DNA of 64,000 nt from Telopea speciosissima. Lineage: Eukaryota > Streptophyta > Magnoliopsida > Proteales > Proteaceae. Under the pieces are notes generated by a model. The model was not told where the DNA came from. It saw nothing but the letters and a program-made list of their open reading frames with translations, and did no database searches. The position numbers were made by a program, and so were the translations under genes. The stretch is from contig NC_057918.1 of assembly GCF_018873765.1 (NCBI RefSeq), forward strand, positions 13,214,862-13,278,861, given 5' to 3'. Positions 46,638-59,569 of the stretch are shown in pieces; the stretch's first letter is position 1; the number at the start of each line of letters is the position of its first letter.

Positions 46638-49600
46638 ATGAAAGAGGGTGCAGAGAAGAGGAAGAAGAATGAACCACAAAGGTTGAGATGTTCAGTTCAG
46701 AACTACGCTTGGGGGAAAACTGGAGAAGAATCAAAGGCTGCAAGGTTGTTCTCACTGAATTCTGGTCTGGATATCCAACAGGATGAACCATATGCAGAAT
46801 TTTGGATGGGAACTCATGAGTCTGGGCCATCATTTGTCATTAACGACAGCAAAGTCAGAGATTCTGACTCAGAGTTCATTAGTCTAAAGTCATGGATTTT
46901 GGAAAACCCCAGTGTCCTCGGCAATAAGATTGTGAAGAAATGGGGCACAGACCTCCCTTTCTTATTCAAGGTATTGGTTTTCAAAATTTTGAATATTTTT
47001 CAATTTTTAGTTTTCATATTTTATTTTAAGGATTATGTTGTTCTTGTTATGTACCACTTTTTCTTGAAATTTCCAGAATTTTTTTTAAAACAACTAATAT
47101 TTCTTCAATTGTACTTTTAAATTCTCTGGTGCTATAGGTACTTTCAGTAGCAAAAGCACTGTCTATACAGGCTCATCCAGACAATAAACTAGCAAGGTTT
47201 TTGCATAAACTGCAACCAACTCTTTACAAAGACATTAATCACAAACCAGAATTGGCTTTGGCACTAACAGAATTTGAGGCCTTGTGTGGGTTTGTCAGCC
47301 TTGAGGTAATAGACCTGTCTTCCTTTTGGAGAAGGTTCATTTCTTCTTCTTCTTTTCCCTCTAAATTCTGCACTCTTATAGTTGATTTCTGTAAAATAAC
47401 ACTGTGCTTTGGATCTTGAATGGAGCAAAAATAAAATTTAGTCTAGTAAATAATTGAATAGCTGCATTTCTTTCTGCTGCTTTTTTCTTGGAGTGGGTAG
47501 GGAGTGGGGTTCTTAGTTTCTCTTCAAAGAGTTCCATGAAATGTTAACCAGCCTAAAAGATCTAATGAAGTTTCATAACCATCTGTTATTATTTTTTGTC
47601 TTTGTTAATAATAATAATAAGATCCCTTGGTGTATGCTTTTTCCAAATGATATTGTTTTGGTGGATGAAGCAAATGCTGGGATAAATGCAAAATTGGATT
47701 TATGGAGATTAACCTTGGAATCAAAAGGTTTTAAGATATGTAGAACAAAAAACAGAGTATATGATGTGTAACTTCAATAACAATAGGACTGAGAGTGGGG
47801 TGGTAAAAATGATACTTAGGTTCAATCATGGATGAGAAATTGAGGATGATATTATACAAAGAATTAAAATAGGATGGATGAAATCATGAAATGGACATAT
47901 CCCTTTAAAACTCGAAAGGAAATTTTATAGAACAGTTATATGACCAACAATGACATATGGAGCTGAATATTAGGCAGTAAAGAAAACACATTTAAACAAA
48001 CTTCATGTGGCTGAAATGAGGATGTTGCGGTGGATGAGTGGTAAAAAGATAAAATAAAGAATGAACAACTTAAAGCAAACCTAGGAGTTGCCCCTATTCA
48101 TGATATGTTGCGAGAAACTCATCTGAGCTGGCATGGACATGTGAAGCGGAGGCCTTTGAGTGCTCTAGTTCGGAGAAGTGATTTGTTTCAAATCTATTAG
48201 AGTTTCATGGTTGGAATTTGTGTCCTTAGATAGGGTTTGATAAGTAATGCATAGAGTAAAAAGAGTTCTTCTATAGGTTGAGTGGTTCCAAAGTTACAGG
48301 CAGTCATAATTATTTTTTATGTAGGCGGGGCAGTCTTGTAATTATCTGGATAAGTCACACTGAATTTTCCTTTTCTTTGGTTCTTTTGTAATTTGTGAAG
48401 TTATTGGTTTGATTAGTTTGAACAGAAGCTGTAGGGTAGTTTTCTCTATGATTTCACTTCTATTATGATAAAATTAGTGGTTAGTTAGATTTAACAAGTC
48501 CTAGTTTTTTCTGGAATGGGGTTGAGTTGAGATCTGTATATAGTTGGACGCCGTTACCATCCCACATTTTGAGCAATGAATGAAGTTACTTTTTCCAAAG
48601 ACTTGAGCTGTTGCTGATTTATGGATTCACAGGCTCTTTGAAGTTGGATTGTTCTCCTCAACCCTAGGTGGATGCCTAGGTACTTATTTTCTTCTCTTCT
48701 ATTACTGTCTAGATGTTTAAAATTTCTGGATACATTTATATCGTACATCATCAGTCCATTTTTTTCACCATTATTACCATCTGTACACCTCCATAACATA
48801 TCCATTTAACTCTAAAATACCATATATATCCCCACGTAAGCCCTAGTTGTATGGGACTGTTTTACAAGTACTTATTTTATGTTACCCAGTTACAGAACAT
48901 ATTCCTGTCCCCATCAATGCCCTATTTCTTCAATATCCATACCCATCACTTCCATTGCTCTTAATTCTTTAAAACTGTACCCTTAGTTTTCCCTAACTCA
49001 GTGATGCAGATAAGTCACATAATGGGCTTATTTTATTGGAAATAAGCCTGGGTGGGTTTATATATACATTGGGCCTTTGATTCCATGTGTTTTATTCGTA
49101 AAATGTGGGTACAAGGGAGGCATACGGGTTAGGCTTAGTGATAGCTTATTTTCATTCCTAGGTTAATTAATGTAGTGGGTTTAGTTTCCTAGGTAGTATT
49201 AATTTGTCCTTTAGTTTTCCTTGTGTCTTTTTGTATTCCTAGGCAGTATTAAATATTTTCCATTATTCAATCTTGTTTTGTAGTTCCTAAGTCTTGGGAA
49301 CAATTTTTTATTTCTTGGGGTTAGTTTCTAGGTGTTGGGAATTCCATTTAGTCTTGGAATTCCAACAGTCTTGTTATTCATTTTGATGTAATCCAGGAGA
49401 CTATTAAGCCTCTTTTTTCTCTATATAATAGAATGGTGGGATGCTATTTCAACACATCCAGAAATTTTTTTAAAAAAAATATCCTCTTGTGAGAATTTTT
49501 GCTTGCGAGACTCAAGTGGCATCAAGGTGGGACTCCTCCGATGGTGAACTCAGTGGGACTCCGACGGTTGGGCAACTAGTGGGACTCTAGGCTTCCAAAG

Positions 49601-52600
49601 CTATCTTTTATTTTCTATTTATCTTCTTTCTCTTAATTTCAACTTCAGCTATCACCATCATCTTCAACCTTCCATCAAACCACCTTAAACTCAAACCGTG
49701 GCTAGGTGACTCTTCATCTTCCCTAGCTTGCAACCCTTCTATCCCTCTTCGGTCCTACACAACCTGATCTTAATCTGGTTGTCATCCAGAATCATCCCTC
49801 CTGGATTCTCCATCACTCAGCTCCCAGCATTTCTAGTTCTACATGGATTTCTCCTCCTACACAAACAGCTTCTATACTTCTAAAATTACCTCTAGCTGAT
49901 TGGTTTGCTAGGTTTATTATTACTTTTGATTCACCTTTTGACTGAAACTTGTTCAAGAGTCACAGATCCTCTTCAAAATTGTTCTTTTATATATAATAGT
50001 TGGTTCAGATTTTTGGAATCTTTGAGTTCCTTTTTGATGTGTTGATATGCTAAAAAAATCATCGCTCTGCTTAAACAGTGCGGATTATCAAAGTGGATGT
50101 TCCAATGTGTCCTACGTGCTTTTTCTTTGGAGATAAAATTTATTAAATATGGAGAAAAATGAAAATGAAGTACAATTATGGTCCTGTAGCTCAGTCATTG
50201 TTAACTGTGAATGAAGTACAATTCTTAGTGGCGTAAAATGGGTGGCCAATGATCTTTTAGCAAAACTCTGCAATGGAAAAATCCAACCCCTGATAGTATC
50301 TATATCTCACAATGGCACACTATTCCCACAATACATGATGCAGTTAAAACTGCCCATGCGTGGGTTCAATGGACCTAGGTCACTTGTTTATGGGTTATTC
50401 TTGTAACAAGCCTAAATAGTGTTTGAGTCAGATTATAATACTTGGTTGGAAAATATAGAGTTTTGTTTCAACTCTACGTACTTACTTAAGTTAGTGTATT
50501 AGAGTGATAAGAAGTCCTTCTATGAGTTAGTTTAGGAATTTCTAAAGGTCTTTGTGTTTGTAATACACCCCCATCAATTAAAGATGTTTCGGGTAAAGAG
50601 TTTTTTTAAGTTTTTCCAAGAGTTTTGGAGCTGCTGAGCTGTGCATACGGGATTAGTAATCCATATGTGATGCTATTTTTTCTTCTTCTATCCTTCTGTT
50701 ATTCAGGTCATCAGGTGTGATCTTTCCTCCCTCAGTTTCTTTGTGTTTTTTACTCTCTGAAATCTTCTTTTAACTTCTCTAATTTCTTTTAATTCGCTTC
50801 TCTCTCTAATTGTTTATTTCTAGTTCTGGCTATATATATATTATGCTGAAACTTAATTTCTTCTTACAAATTTGAAGTTCTGCAATTTATTAGATTGATC
50901 ACAGATCTGTTCCTTAGATCTGATCTGATCTGATTTTCAAGATTTCTAGATTAATTGATAGTCTATACTGTCCATAACCTGATTCCATCGACTTCTATAT
51001 TGATCCTGGTTGTAGTTCTTGCTTCTAGAAGCTTGAACTTTATTAACAGATCCTGGAGATAGTATATCCCTGCCTTCTTAAGTCTTCAGCTATCAAATTA
51101 GCACTTCTTGGGTTCCTTTCAAATTAAAAAATAATTCTTCTGCAATTCAGTAAGACAAATTGTGATGAGGTGAGAATACCTCCATATCTCTTTGGCGGAA
51201 TTCTTTGTCCAGCTTGTAGCATTTTCAGAATGCCTTAATCTACTTCCAACAAGTGGTCATTCTGTTTAGTTATGATGTGAACCATACTTCTTTACAATCC
51301 CTTGGTCTCAGCTAACTTTAGAGTGGTGAGCTACAGAGCTAGTGGTGACTACTTTGGATTGCTCTCTTGGTATTCTTTTGGTGAGACCTGTAAAGGTTTG
51401 GTTGTGGTTGCCGATCATGAGCTCATAGCAGGTTATGGTACCCCAGACCCATCCCTGTGGTTTTGTGTTCATTCCCTTCTACTGATATGCACAATCAGCC
51501 GGAAGATTAGATATGGTTAAAAAAAAACGAAGTACTTCAAGTAGAAATAATGGTTGCAAGAGAATATGTGACTCTACCTGAAAGATATCATTTTATAATC
51601 TCATCCCCTAAGGTATGTATTAAATGCCAAACCTAGAAAGTAGAAATGTCTTACAATTCTTTTCTTCCACTTATGATCCAAAATTTTTGATATTCGTTGG
51701 CTTTCCACATGTAAAACTGGGAATAGCATAATCATGAAGTGAAAGGGATAAAAAGTTTTCTAGGTACGAAAAGAGTTGGTTGAATGATGATTGCGTTGCA
51801 ACTTTGAGATCAAAGGTCAGTCCCAATCTGTTGGACACAAGAGTAGAAGCAGTAGAGTCCACCAGTGGTAGATAGCAATACTAGAAGTAAATGGAAATCA
51901 AATGACAGTAAGGAATCATAATGGCTGCTTTGAGAGCCTTTATATTTTAAAAGAAGGGGATACAAGCATTAAGTAAGAGGGGAAGGGGGGGGGGGGGGAG
52001 GGGAAGAGATCAGCTATACATAGAATGCAAAATCAAATCCAAATACTCGACACACTTAGGGACCGGCTCCCATCTTATTCTATGCATAATTGGCTCCAAA
52101 GTCTTGCCTATCATGACCATAGTTGTCAAGGCATTGCCTAGGCGTCCAGGTTCTTTCTTGGTCCAAAGTGACAGCACGCCTTGTTGACACTTCATGAGTT
52201 TAAGCTGAGCTATGTTTATTGCTTGTTTTTCGATGATATGCTTATATTATATCCTATACTCTGTTTTTTAGATGTTGATTTTCTCATATTAGGTATTTAC
52301 TAGCATAATTATATTATATCGGATTGATATGGCTTCTATGTTGCATATAAGCATAATTATATATAATTATCATTGCTATATTACATATAGTCATATACTG
52401 CACACCTAGGGCGCCTTCTTGTCTAGGCACCACTCCAACACCTTGGGTCACCTATTCGCCTTGACAACTATGATCATGACAATGTTTGTCTATTAATTAT
52501 TGATGTTTTAGCATCTTTCTTAGTATGAGCTGAGATATTTGAAAAAATTGGCTTCCAAGAATACCATATAGTTTTCTGTTTTTGTTTATCTATACCCATT

Positions 52601-55600
52601 AAACGGAAGGTGCACACAAAAGGCTGCGTTTTAGGAATCTTGAAGGTTGTATGACTCAAGGTTCTAAGACTTGGGTCTCGGTGGCATCTCGGCCAAGCCA
52701 GAAACCAAGTCGAGTCGAAATCTCGGCGAGTTGCTGCATTTTTTTTTTTTTGACTCAGACCCCTAACTCGGTGGGTTTTACACATATTTTGGGTCTGAAA
52801 CTTGGTATCCAGCCTATTTCAGGCCATTTAAACACAATGGCATGCCCAGATTTGCCAAAAAAACAAGTCCAAATATGAGTTTTACTTTGGAATCCTACAA
52901 ATAGGTGATGATTCTTGGACTGTTGGTTTGAATCTTCACTTTAGCACTTGAATCTCACTTCAAACAATGCAATCCACCCAAGATTTGAAAGAAAGAGGAA
53001 GAAATTTGAGGGAGAGAGTTGTTTGCGTGTTTTCCCCTTTGTTTAGAGAGCTATGGACAGAACTATTGACATTTCCGAGTTCTGTCCATTGCCCTCTTTT
53101 AACAAAAATGGGTAAAAACCATGTTCTAACCCGATACCGAGATCTCAGCGAGATATTGAACTTTTAAAACTAAAAAAAAAACTGGAAAAAATGTGTACCG
53201 AGACAATACCGAGATCTCGCCGAGAAAGTGTAATTTTAGAATGCGTATGGCATCTCGTCTCGGGATCTCACGAAACCGAGAAACTCGGTGAGATCTCGCC
53301 AGAGTTCTCGAACCATGGATGAGGGAGAAACTGCTTATACTTTTGGGCTTCTAACACTAATTATTCCAATTGCAATAATTTTACCTGGAACAAGGAAAGT
53401 GCTATCTGGTGGTTCCTATTTTTTATTTGATGGTGGACCAGTCTCTTATACTTATTATTGGGTGTTTTCCTGTTGATAGGCCACTTTCTCATCTTTCTTT
53501 AATATTACTCTTATGAATCCCAGGGAGAATATATATATATATATAAAATTAAATTTCCTATATCCTACTTAAGTTTATGTAAAGAAAGTGCGAGTGCTGG
53601 CACCTTGTGCATGCATGGTTGTGGATATGCCTGTACAGTGGGGCAACCCCATCCAGCTTTGGTGCCACCATATTTGTCAACGCATCGCCTAGGCGTCCGG
53701 GAATCCTTTTCTGGAAGGGTGCCGCTAGACGCCTTGTTGGTGTCGCCTTTACGTCTAGGCTCCTTCAACGTCTTGAAAACTATGGGTGGCACTTTATGGG
53801 TAGGATAACAAGTGCATGCTATTAACATCACCTTCATCAACAAAGGGGGAGGGGAGATGGGGTTCTGTTTGTGATTTTAGATAACTTCAGCGTGACTTTT
53901 TTATAAGATATTTTATGTTTTCGCAGGAGCTTAAACATGTTCTTCATACTGTTCCTGAGATCATAGAACTGGTCGGTGATGATGAAGCAGACCAAGTTCT
54001 CTGTGTTAATGAGCATTCTGGGGAGAAGAAAGTAAAAGTTGTTCTGCAGTCTATTGTCACCCAACTTATGTCAGCAAGTGAAAGTTCAATCTCAGAAACA
54101 GTATACAAAATGAAAAGGCGTCTGAACATGCAAAGGAAGGTAATTAGAAATTTTTTCACATTGTATATGATTGTGGAACTGTCATCTCTTGCTAGACTTA
54201 TCCTGTAAAACAGAAAAATTTCCCATATATAGAAATATTTTGCCACATCATCTTTTTTATTTTTTACCATCAGAAATTGAAATCTCTAGAAAGCACTGGC
54301 TAGGGACCTACTCATTACTTCAACATATTATCATATTTATGTTTTCTTGAATGTTCCACTGCCACCACCCCTGAAGCAGACAGTGAGATTTTTTTCAATT
54401 TCTATGGGAAGCTCCATAGGTAAAACATTGATAAATGTTCTTTGGTAATCCTGATCTAGCAGGAATAGGAGAGGGAAATTTAGGGAGTGTACCATAGTTT
54501 TTTCTTCATGTCATTTAGGCATGGCAGGTTCTATTTTGAGAGGCAAATCCTAAGTCTTTCAAAAGATATTGTGATGGAAGATGATTCAAGTATAGGGATT
54601 GGATGACTCTTTCAGAAGGCTATAAAATATCACATGGATTTTTTCCCTGAAAGGCTCTGCTGGGTTCTGAAGTTTTGCTAATTCAATGGGTTGGCCAAGC
54701 CAGGAGTCCAATGGGATGTCGTATACATCAAGGCAATAGTCTGGCTTAAGTTTATAGGAATAACTTCTATCTCCATTTCTTCTGATGAAAGGATCATGAG
54801 CAATGTTTCTCTGTACTTTTTCTCCTTCATTCTCTTTTCTTTAATACCTTTTTTTGTTTAAAATGAAATTATTTTATGATATTTACTTTTTTTTATGGAC
54901 AATCCAAAACCACAATTATGGTAACCATTCTTAAGTTCATGTAAAGGACTCCACTCGGGCTAGGCTGGGTTGAGAAATTAATTAACTTTGAATAGAGCAA
55001 AGCCCAGCCCAACATAGTTAATATTTAAGCCAAAATTTCACTTGGGCCTGGTCAAGTTGCACCCTTGTTCAAGCAAAAGTGTCATAAATTTTCTGAGGTC
55101 CATCTGAATATTTTTTTTCTTTGCAGTTGCAGCTTATATTTTCAAGGCTTCAAGAGCATTATTACTGTACCTAATACCCTTTTTTAAATTTGTTGTAGTG
55201 ACCTTTAATGTTAACATATATGATCCTTAAAATCATTTCATTTGCTGCAAGATTAATTTTTTCTTATGCTTGGTTATGATTTCATGTCTCAAATCAAGAA
55301 AGCCTTATCCCAGACATTTAGGATTTAAGAATGCATGTTCCACCATCCCATGGTTGGCGACCTAACACTGAAACCCTCCTCCCTTATCTAGGCTTGGAAT
55401 CAGCAGTGCAAAGAACACTGGTGGGGATAGCATCATGTGTGATATATATTCTCTAGGTCTTTTTATTTTATTTTATTTGGTCTGTTGCATTTTAAAAAAT
55501 TTTAGTCATTATGCAGACCTCTTTGTTCTTGCTGTTATATTCTTTTTACTCCCCAATCTCCATGTCTTTCCTTATTTTTGCTTTAGGTGAGACAATTGAC

Positions 55601-56433
55601 AGACAAGGAACAACTAGTATTACGTATAGAGAAGCAATATCCTGCTGATATTGGTGTTATGGTCGCATTCTTCTTAAATTACATGAAGCTTTCTCCTGGT
55701 GAAGCATTGTACCTTGGACCAAATGAGCCTCATGCATATATATCCGGTGAATGCATTGAATGCATGGCAACCTCAGATAATGTTGTGCGTGCTGGCCTCA
55801 CCTCCAAGTACCGAGATGTCCAAAATCTTTGTTCTATGCTTACGTACAAACAGGTAAAGGACCTCCTTTTTTTGGTTATTCAGACATGTAAAGTTACATT
55901 TAAACTTGATTTATTAAGGCCATTGAGAAAGGTTCCTAGATTTGAGTTCCAAAGTAGCAAAACTTCAACTGAGACAACATTACTCTGGGAGTTATTAAGT
56001 TGATTTATGATCACTGTTATGTGTGTCTGTTTTCTTATTTTGTGATACTGAAACTGGAGCTAATTGTTATTGGGTTAATCCTGTAATGGCTAGGCATCTG
56101 ATCAATTGTTGGCTGCAGGGTCCCCTTGAAATTCTGCAGGGGGTTCCCTTGAATCCTTATACGAAAAGGTACCTCCCACCTTTTGATGAATTTGAGGTTG
56201 ATCACTGCATTCTTCCTCAAGGAAAGTCCACAATATTTCCAACAATCCCAGGACCATCCATTTTCCTGGTCACAGCTGGAGAGGGGATAATGCAAACAGA
56301 CTCATTTCGAGAAACTATATCAGAAGGTGATGTCCTTTTCGTCCCTGCTGATACTGAGATTACTGTAACTACCACTCAAGGTTTGCAACTACACAGGGCT
56401 GGGGTTAATAGCAGGTTTCTTTATGATAACTGA
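46638..56433 (+). CDS. PMI: Mannose-6-phosphate isomerase (phosphomannose isomerase, type I)
   Basis: Five exons: 46638-46970, 47138-47305, 53927-54139, 55587-55853, 56119-56433; all GT-AG and phase 0; 431 residues, normal for plants. The enzyme interconverts fructose-6-phosphate and mannose-6-phosphate in the cytosol, feeding GDP-mannose, glycan and ascorbate synthesis. Family marks: [20 protein letters not shown] and [16 protein letters not shown] at the start; zinc ligands Gln122 and His124 (SIQAHPDNK), Glu149 ([19 protein letters not shown]) and His287 ([13 protein letters not shown]), matching the Gln-His-Glu-His set of type I enzymes; and [12 protein letters not shown], then the C-terminal cupin. 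No key residue is missing. Intron 2 (47306-53926, 6.6 kb) is swollen by LINE, LTR-like and MITE sequence. The start ATG 46638 is followed by a basic stretch (AEKRKKN) before the conserved domain. Confidence 0.95.
47530..48190 (+). mobile_element. LINE ORF2 C-terminal fragment
   Basis: The frame reads [20 protein letters not shown] and [17 protein letters not shown], then, after several stops and frameshifts, [20 protein letters not shown] and [11 protein letters not shown]. This is the palm end (FADD motif changed to FPND) and thumb of a plant LINE reverse transcriptase, of the same type as the fragment at 28785-29370. It lies sense in intron 2 of the PMI gene. Confidence 0.85.
49010..49600. 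repeat. LTR-like sequence (candidate solo LTR)
   Basis: gcctcttttttctctatataatag (TATA-like), then a leader with three gtgggactc repeats near 49524-49575. No coding capacity. The neighbouring 48190-48560 and 50350-50700 are similar in style. TSDs not found. Confidence 0.3.
52118..52472. mobile_element. Small inverted-repeat element, copy D (expanded)
   Basis: Begins catagttgtcaaggcattgc and ends cgccttgacaactatg. Unlike the other copies (100-130 bp) it is 355 bp because of an AT-rich insertion with tatattatat words between about 52200 and 52395. In PMI intron 2. Confidence 0.75.
52655..53318. mobile_element. MITE-like element rich in GAGATCTCGGCGAGA words (candidate)
   Basis: The left end aaggttctaagacttgggtc and the right end inverted atggttcgagaactctggcg are similar and both run into gagatctcg/catctcggc palindromes. 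No TSD was seen. In PMI intron 2. Confidence 0.5.
53669..53784. mobile_element. Small inverted-repeat element, copy E
   Basis: Begins atttgtcaacgcatcgccta and ends caacgtcttgaaaactat. Only 140 bases upstream of PMI exon 3. Confidence 0.75.
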
Positions 56434-56589
56434 ATTTGAAGGATACACTCGCTGTCAGCTTGTCATCTGACATGCTTTACGCATTTTTATGCCTGTCAAC
56501 ATTGGAATTACTGTAAACACCTTAGAAGGATTCCAACCAGATTGGGTGGGGTTGAGTAGCAGTTTTGTATCTGAGAATTGACTTTGACA

Positions 56590-56679
56590 GGATGCAATGG
56601 CCATTCTAGGAATACAGGTTGGATTCTTTATGCTGGATGCAATGGCCCTTCTAGGAATACAGGTTGGATTCTTTATGCG
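56590..56679. repeat. Tandem duplication, 45-bp unit, in the PMI 3' flank
   Basis: Two adjacent copies starting ggatgcaatggcc and ending gattctttatgc, with one or two differences. About 160 bases after the PMI stop, so probably in the 3' UTR. Confidence 0.9.
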
Positions 56680-57849
56680 GTTTACTGTTGTATTTTGTTG
56701 ATTGTGAATTGAGTAAAATCATTTGTTCTTTCAAGTAGCAGCAATAGTGGAGAGTACAGTTACAACTATAGCGAAAAGAAAATAGCAGGATTAAGAATTA
56801 CATACAATTTATTAAGGGAAAGAATATTTTGCCATCCTATTAAGTAAATCCAACTGAAGTAGCATAGAGAATTCCACTTCAAGACAGATCAGGTCCCATC
56901 ATGGCTATCCAATCCTACAGTTAGTTCTTGCCTGAATCCTTACTATGAAAAGCAGAGCCATGAACTACCTGAGAAATTCATTAACCTTATAAAACATAGG
57001 TAAATAATCAAATTAAAACCCGATGTATGTGTTATGATCTTTGGGGGGGGGGGGGGAAAGAATGTCCTTAAAATGACTGGATAAGATGGAGCTTGAATCA
57101 GTTTGACATTCAGGATATGCTTATTTTTGTGACTCGGTTGCTCTATATGGTGATAATGATTGAAACACATCATATATTCAATCATAATAGAGAGAAAATT
57201 CCTTCAAATATATATTAATCCATTACCTAATTACAAAAGTACAGTAATTTTTTATGCTTGCTAGGGTGAGACCAGAGTAAGCATATTGCCACAGATAAGA
57301 GAGACTCCCCTGATCATGTTAACTATTCTACTTGTTATTTACAGCACTTCACAAACTTGGAAGTTAAACTGTCATGAACCAGACTCAGCTCCATTGACTC
57401 AACTTCAATGCAAGTTTAACAGTCTAGTGGGTCCTCTTTTTTTAGATTTCAAATATTTTTCACCTTATATAGTGCTCTAGTATAATCTATATAATATTTA
57501 TTTACATCTCTTATATTTTGTGTCTATTTGTTTTCTTCGAATTATGAGTTGACTTGCCGGTATCACCGATCCACCGTGATCGTTAGATGGTTGGACCGCT
57601 GATGGTTAAGCAGAATGGACCAGCTTCCCATTTTAGGAATATAACAAGTAAGCATCAACATGTGGATATGGATTCAAAAACACTGAAGATGACTAGATTC
57701 TATCTTGCAATCGAAGCCTTATAATCATATGCCATTTTGATTATGTAGAAGCCACTAGAAAGTCTTTTTTTTTTTTTTGGGGGGGGGGGGGTGGGCGCTT
57801 CAAAATCTAAAGATATTTTATTCAAAAGAACCTAAATAAGAAAATTTTT
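56680..57849. other. Intergenic, downstream of PMI
   Basis: No gene recognised; AT-rich with a poly-G run at 57043-57056 and a T/G tract at 57767-57791. Confidence 0.5.
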
Positions 57850-59321
57850 GGGGAAATTTCATGGACACCCCCTATAAGTATACAATATATTAGACACCTC
57901 AAACATTGGAAAAATATCAGACACCCCTTACTTTATGATTTTATTTCAACTTAGTCCATTCCGTTAGGTCTGTGTTACCCAATAATAAGAATTGTTTATT
58001 ATAGCCTACAATAAAAGAAAAGAAAAATAAAACGGCGTTCTAAAAAATCTACATCTATCCATCATTGACGGCATCCAACACCGGAAAGCTTCATCGGCAA
58101 TAACTTTAGATTCTTGATTCCGTTTATCCAAGCTTAACAAGTGAACAAGAGATCTCTGATCCCTTCATCCGTACCCCCATCAAACGCTGTGGTCCTCATT
58201 TCATCATACCAGATTGGGTTTTGGATCCATCATGTTCATGGCAGAAACAGATTCAGAGCTTCTCGGCCTTGAACTTGACATCATCTTCGTGGAGCTTCAG
58301 CCAAGAACCTGTAAACGAAAAAAAAAATCATTCAAAAATCCCTCTTGTTGTTTATCGATCTCTCGATCTAGGGTTAGGATTTGGTTTTCTTTTCAGATTT
58401 CTATGAAACCTTCGTCTGCAAGTAAAGGCCAATCCATTTTTCGCTATTGTTATTGCTACTGCAACTTCAGATGTTGTTGTTGCCATTAGAGCTCTGTTGG
58501 TGTTGCAACTCTTCTGCCATTAAAGCTCTGTTGGAGACTCTTAAGGATAGAAGCTTGCTACACTTGGATTGGTAAAAAAGTGATGGTAACTTTTCTGCCA
58601 TTAAAGCTCTGTTGAAGATAGACGGAAGGCAAAAGGGTTTTAAAAAAAGCGAAAAGAAAAAGATATTTGAGAATTCTGATTTAAAATTTTAACTAGAGAA
58701 TCGGGATCCGACCAGCGTCAATCTCGCAGATTATTCTCTCTAAATAAACACTGAAACAGTCTTTGGTCGCTTGATTCCCACCTTCTTTGCAAATATTCAG
58801 CCCGAAAATTGGAAAAATTCCCAATTCTTTTTCTCTTTTCCTTTTATTTTTCTAAAACTCTAAAATCAAACAAGAAGAAACTAACTCCTCCAAATCACAG
58901 ATGCAGAAAAACTCTCTCCAAAATAGAACCCATCACTGCCCCCGTTGGCGAGCGCTCAGATCTCTTTTATCTCCTACAAATTTCAGAAATCCCCCCCTCC
59001 CAAAAAAAAAACCCTTCTGCGAATGTTGAAGATGAAGAACCTTGAACGCTCTTCGTGCCAACCTAGAATTAATTCCAATCCCCTGTACTGTTTCATCACA
59101 ACCCCCTACAGTAAGAAGATGCTCCAACGATAAAAATAGGGAAGATGATGGAATAAGAGTTTTTTATTGAAATTACTAAGAGGGTAAAATGGACATTTTA
59201 ACTTTAGGTGTTAACTTAGCTTAACGATAGGGGAAGGTTGATATTTTGTCAAAATTTGGGATGTCAATGATATATTGTATACTTACAGGAGGAGTTCGTG
59301 AAATCTTCCCCTCAAATTTTT
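57841..59321. mobile_element. Mutator-like element with imperfect 9-bp TSD
   Basis: Element about 57850-59312 (1.46 kb). TIRs: the left starts GGGGAAATTTCATGGACACC, the right, inverted, starts GGGGAAGATTTCACGAACTC; both continue with taagtatacaatatat and caaaatatcaa-like words. Flanks aaaattttt (57841-57849) and caaattttt (59313-59321) match 8 of 9. No transposase. The interior (58050-58990) has exon-like GC-rich pieces and three spaced copies of a gccattaaagctctgttg word (the first slightly changed), none of which I can name. Confidence 0.7.
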
Positions 59322-59569
59322 TTTATCAAGAAGTTGACCTCGAAAGTGGCACATGATTGATAAGATCATTAAAATTAAGATGGTGTTCCCAAGACTACAG
59401 ACACGCTTAAGAATTAGGGAGCTCTGATTGGGAAGATCTTCATTTCATATGCCCATTATAGAGTCAACTGGGAATCAAATCTGAGGTCATTTTTCTTTTA
59501 TTATTATTTTTTTTTGGTAAATGGAGGTTTTTTTGTTTTTTTGTTTTTTTGGTCAAAAGTCAAGGGTAA

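Noticed and set aside
46486-46833. Minus-strand 115-codon frame over the PMI start
   Set aside because: Antisense shadow of PMI exon 1, which is clearly coding on the plus strand.
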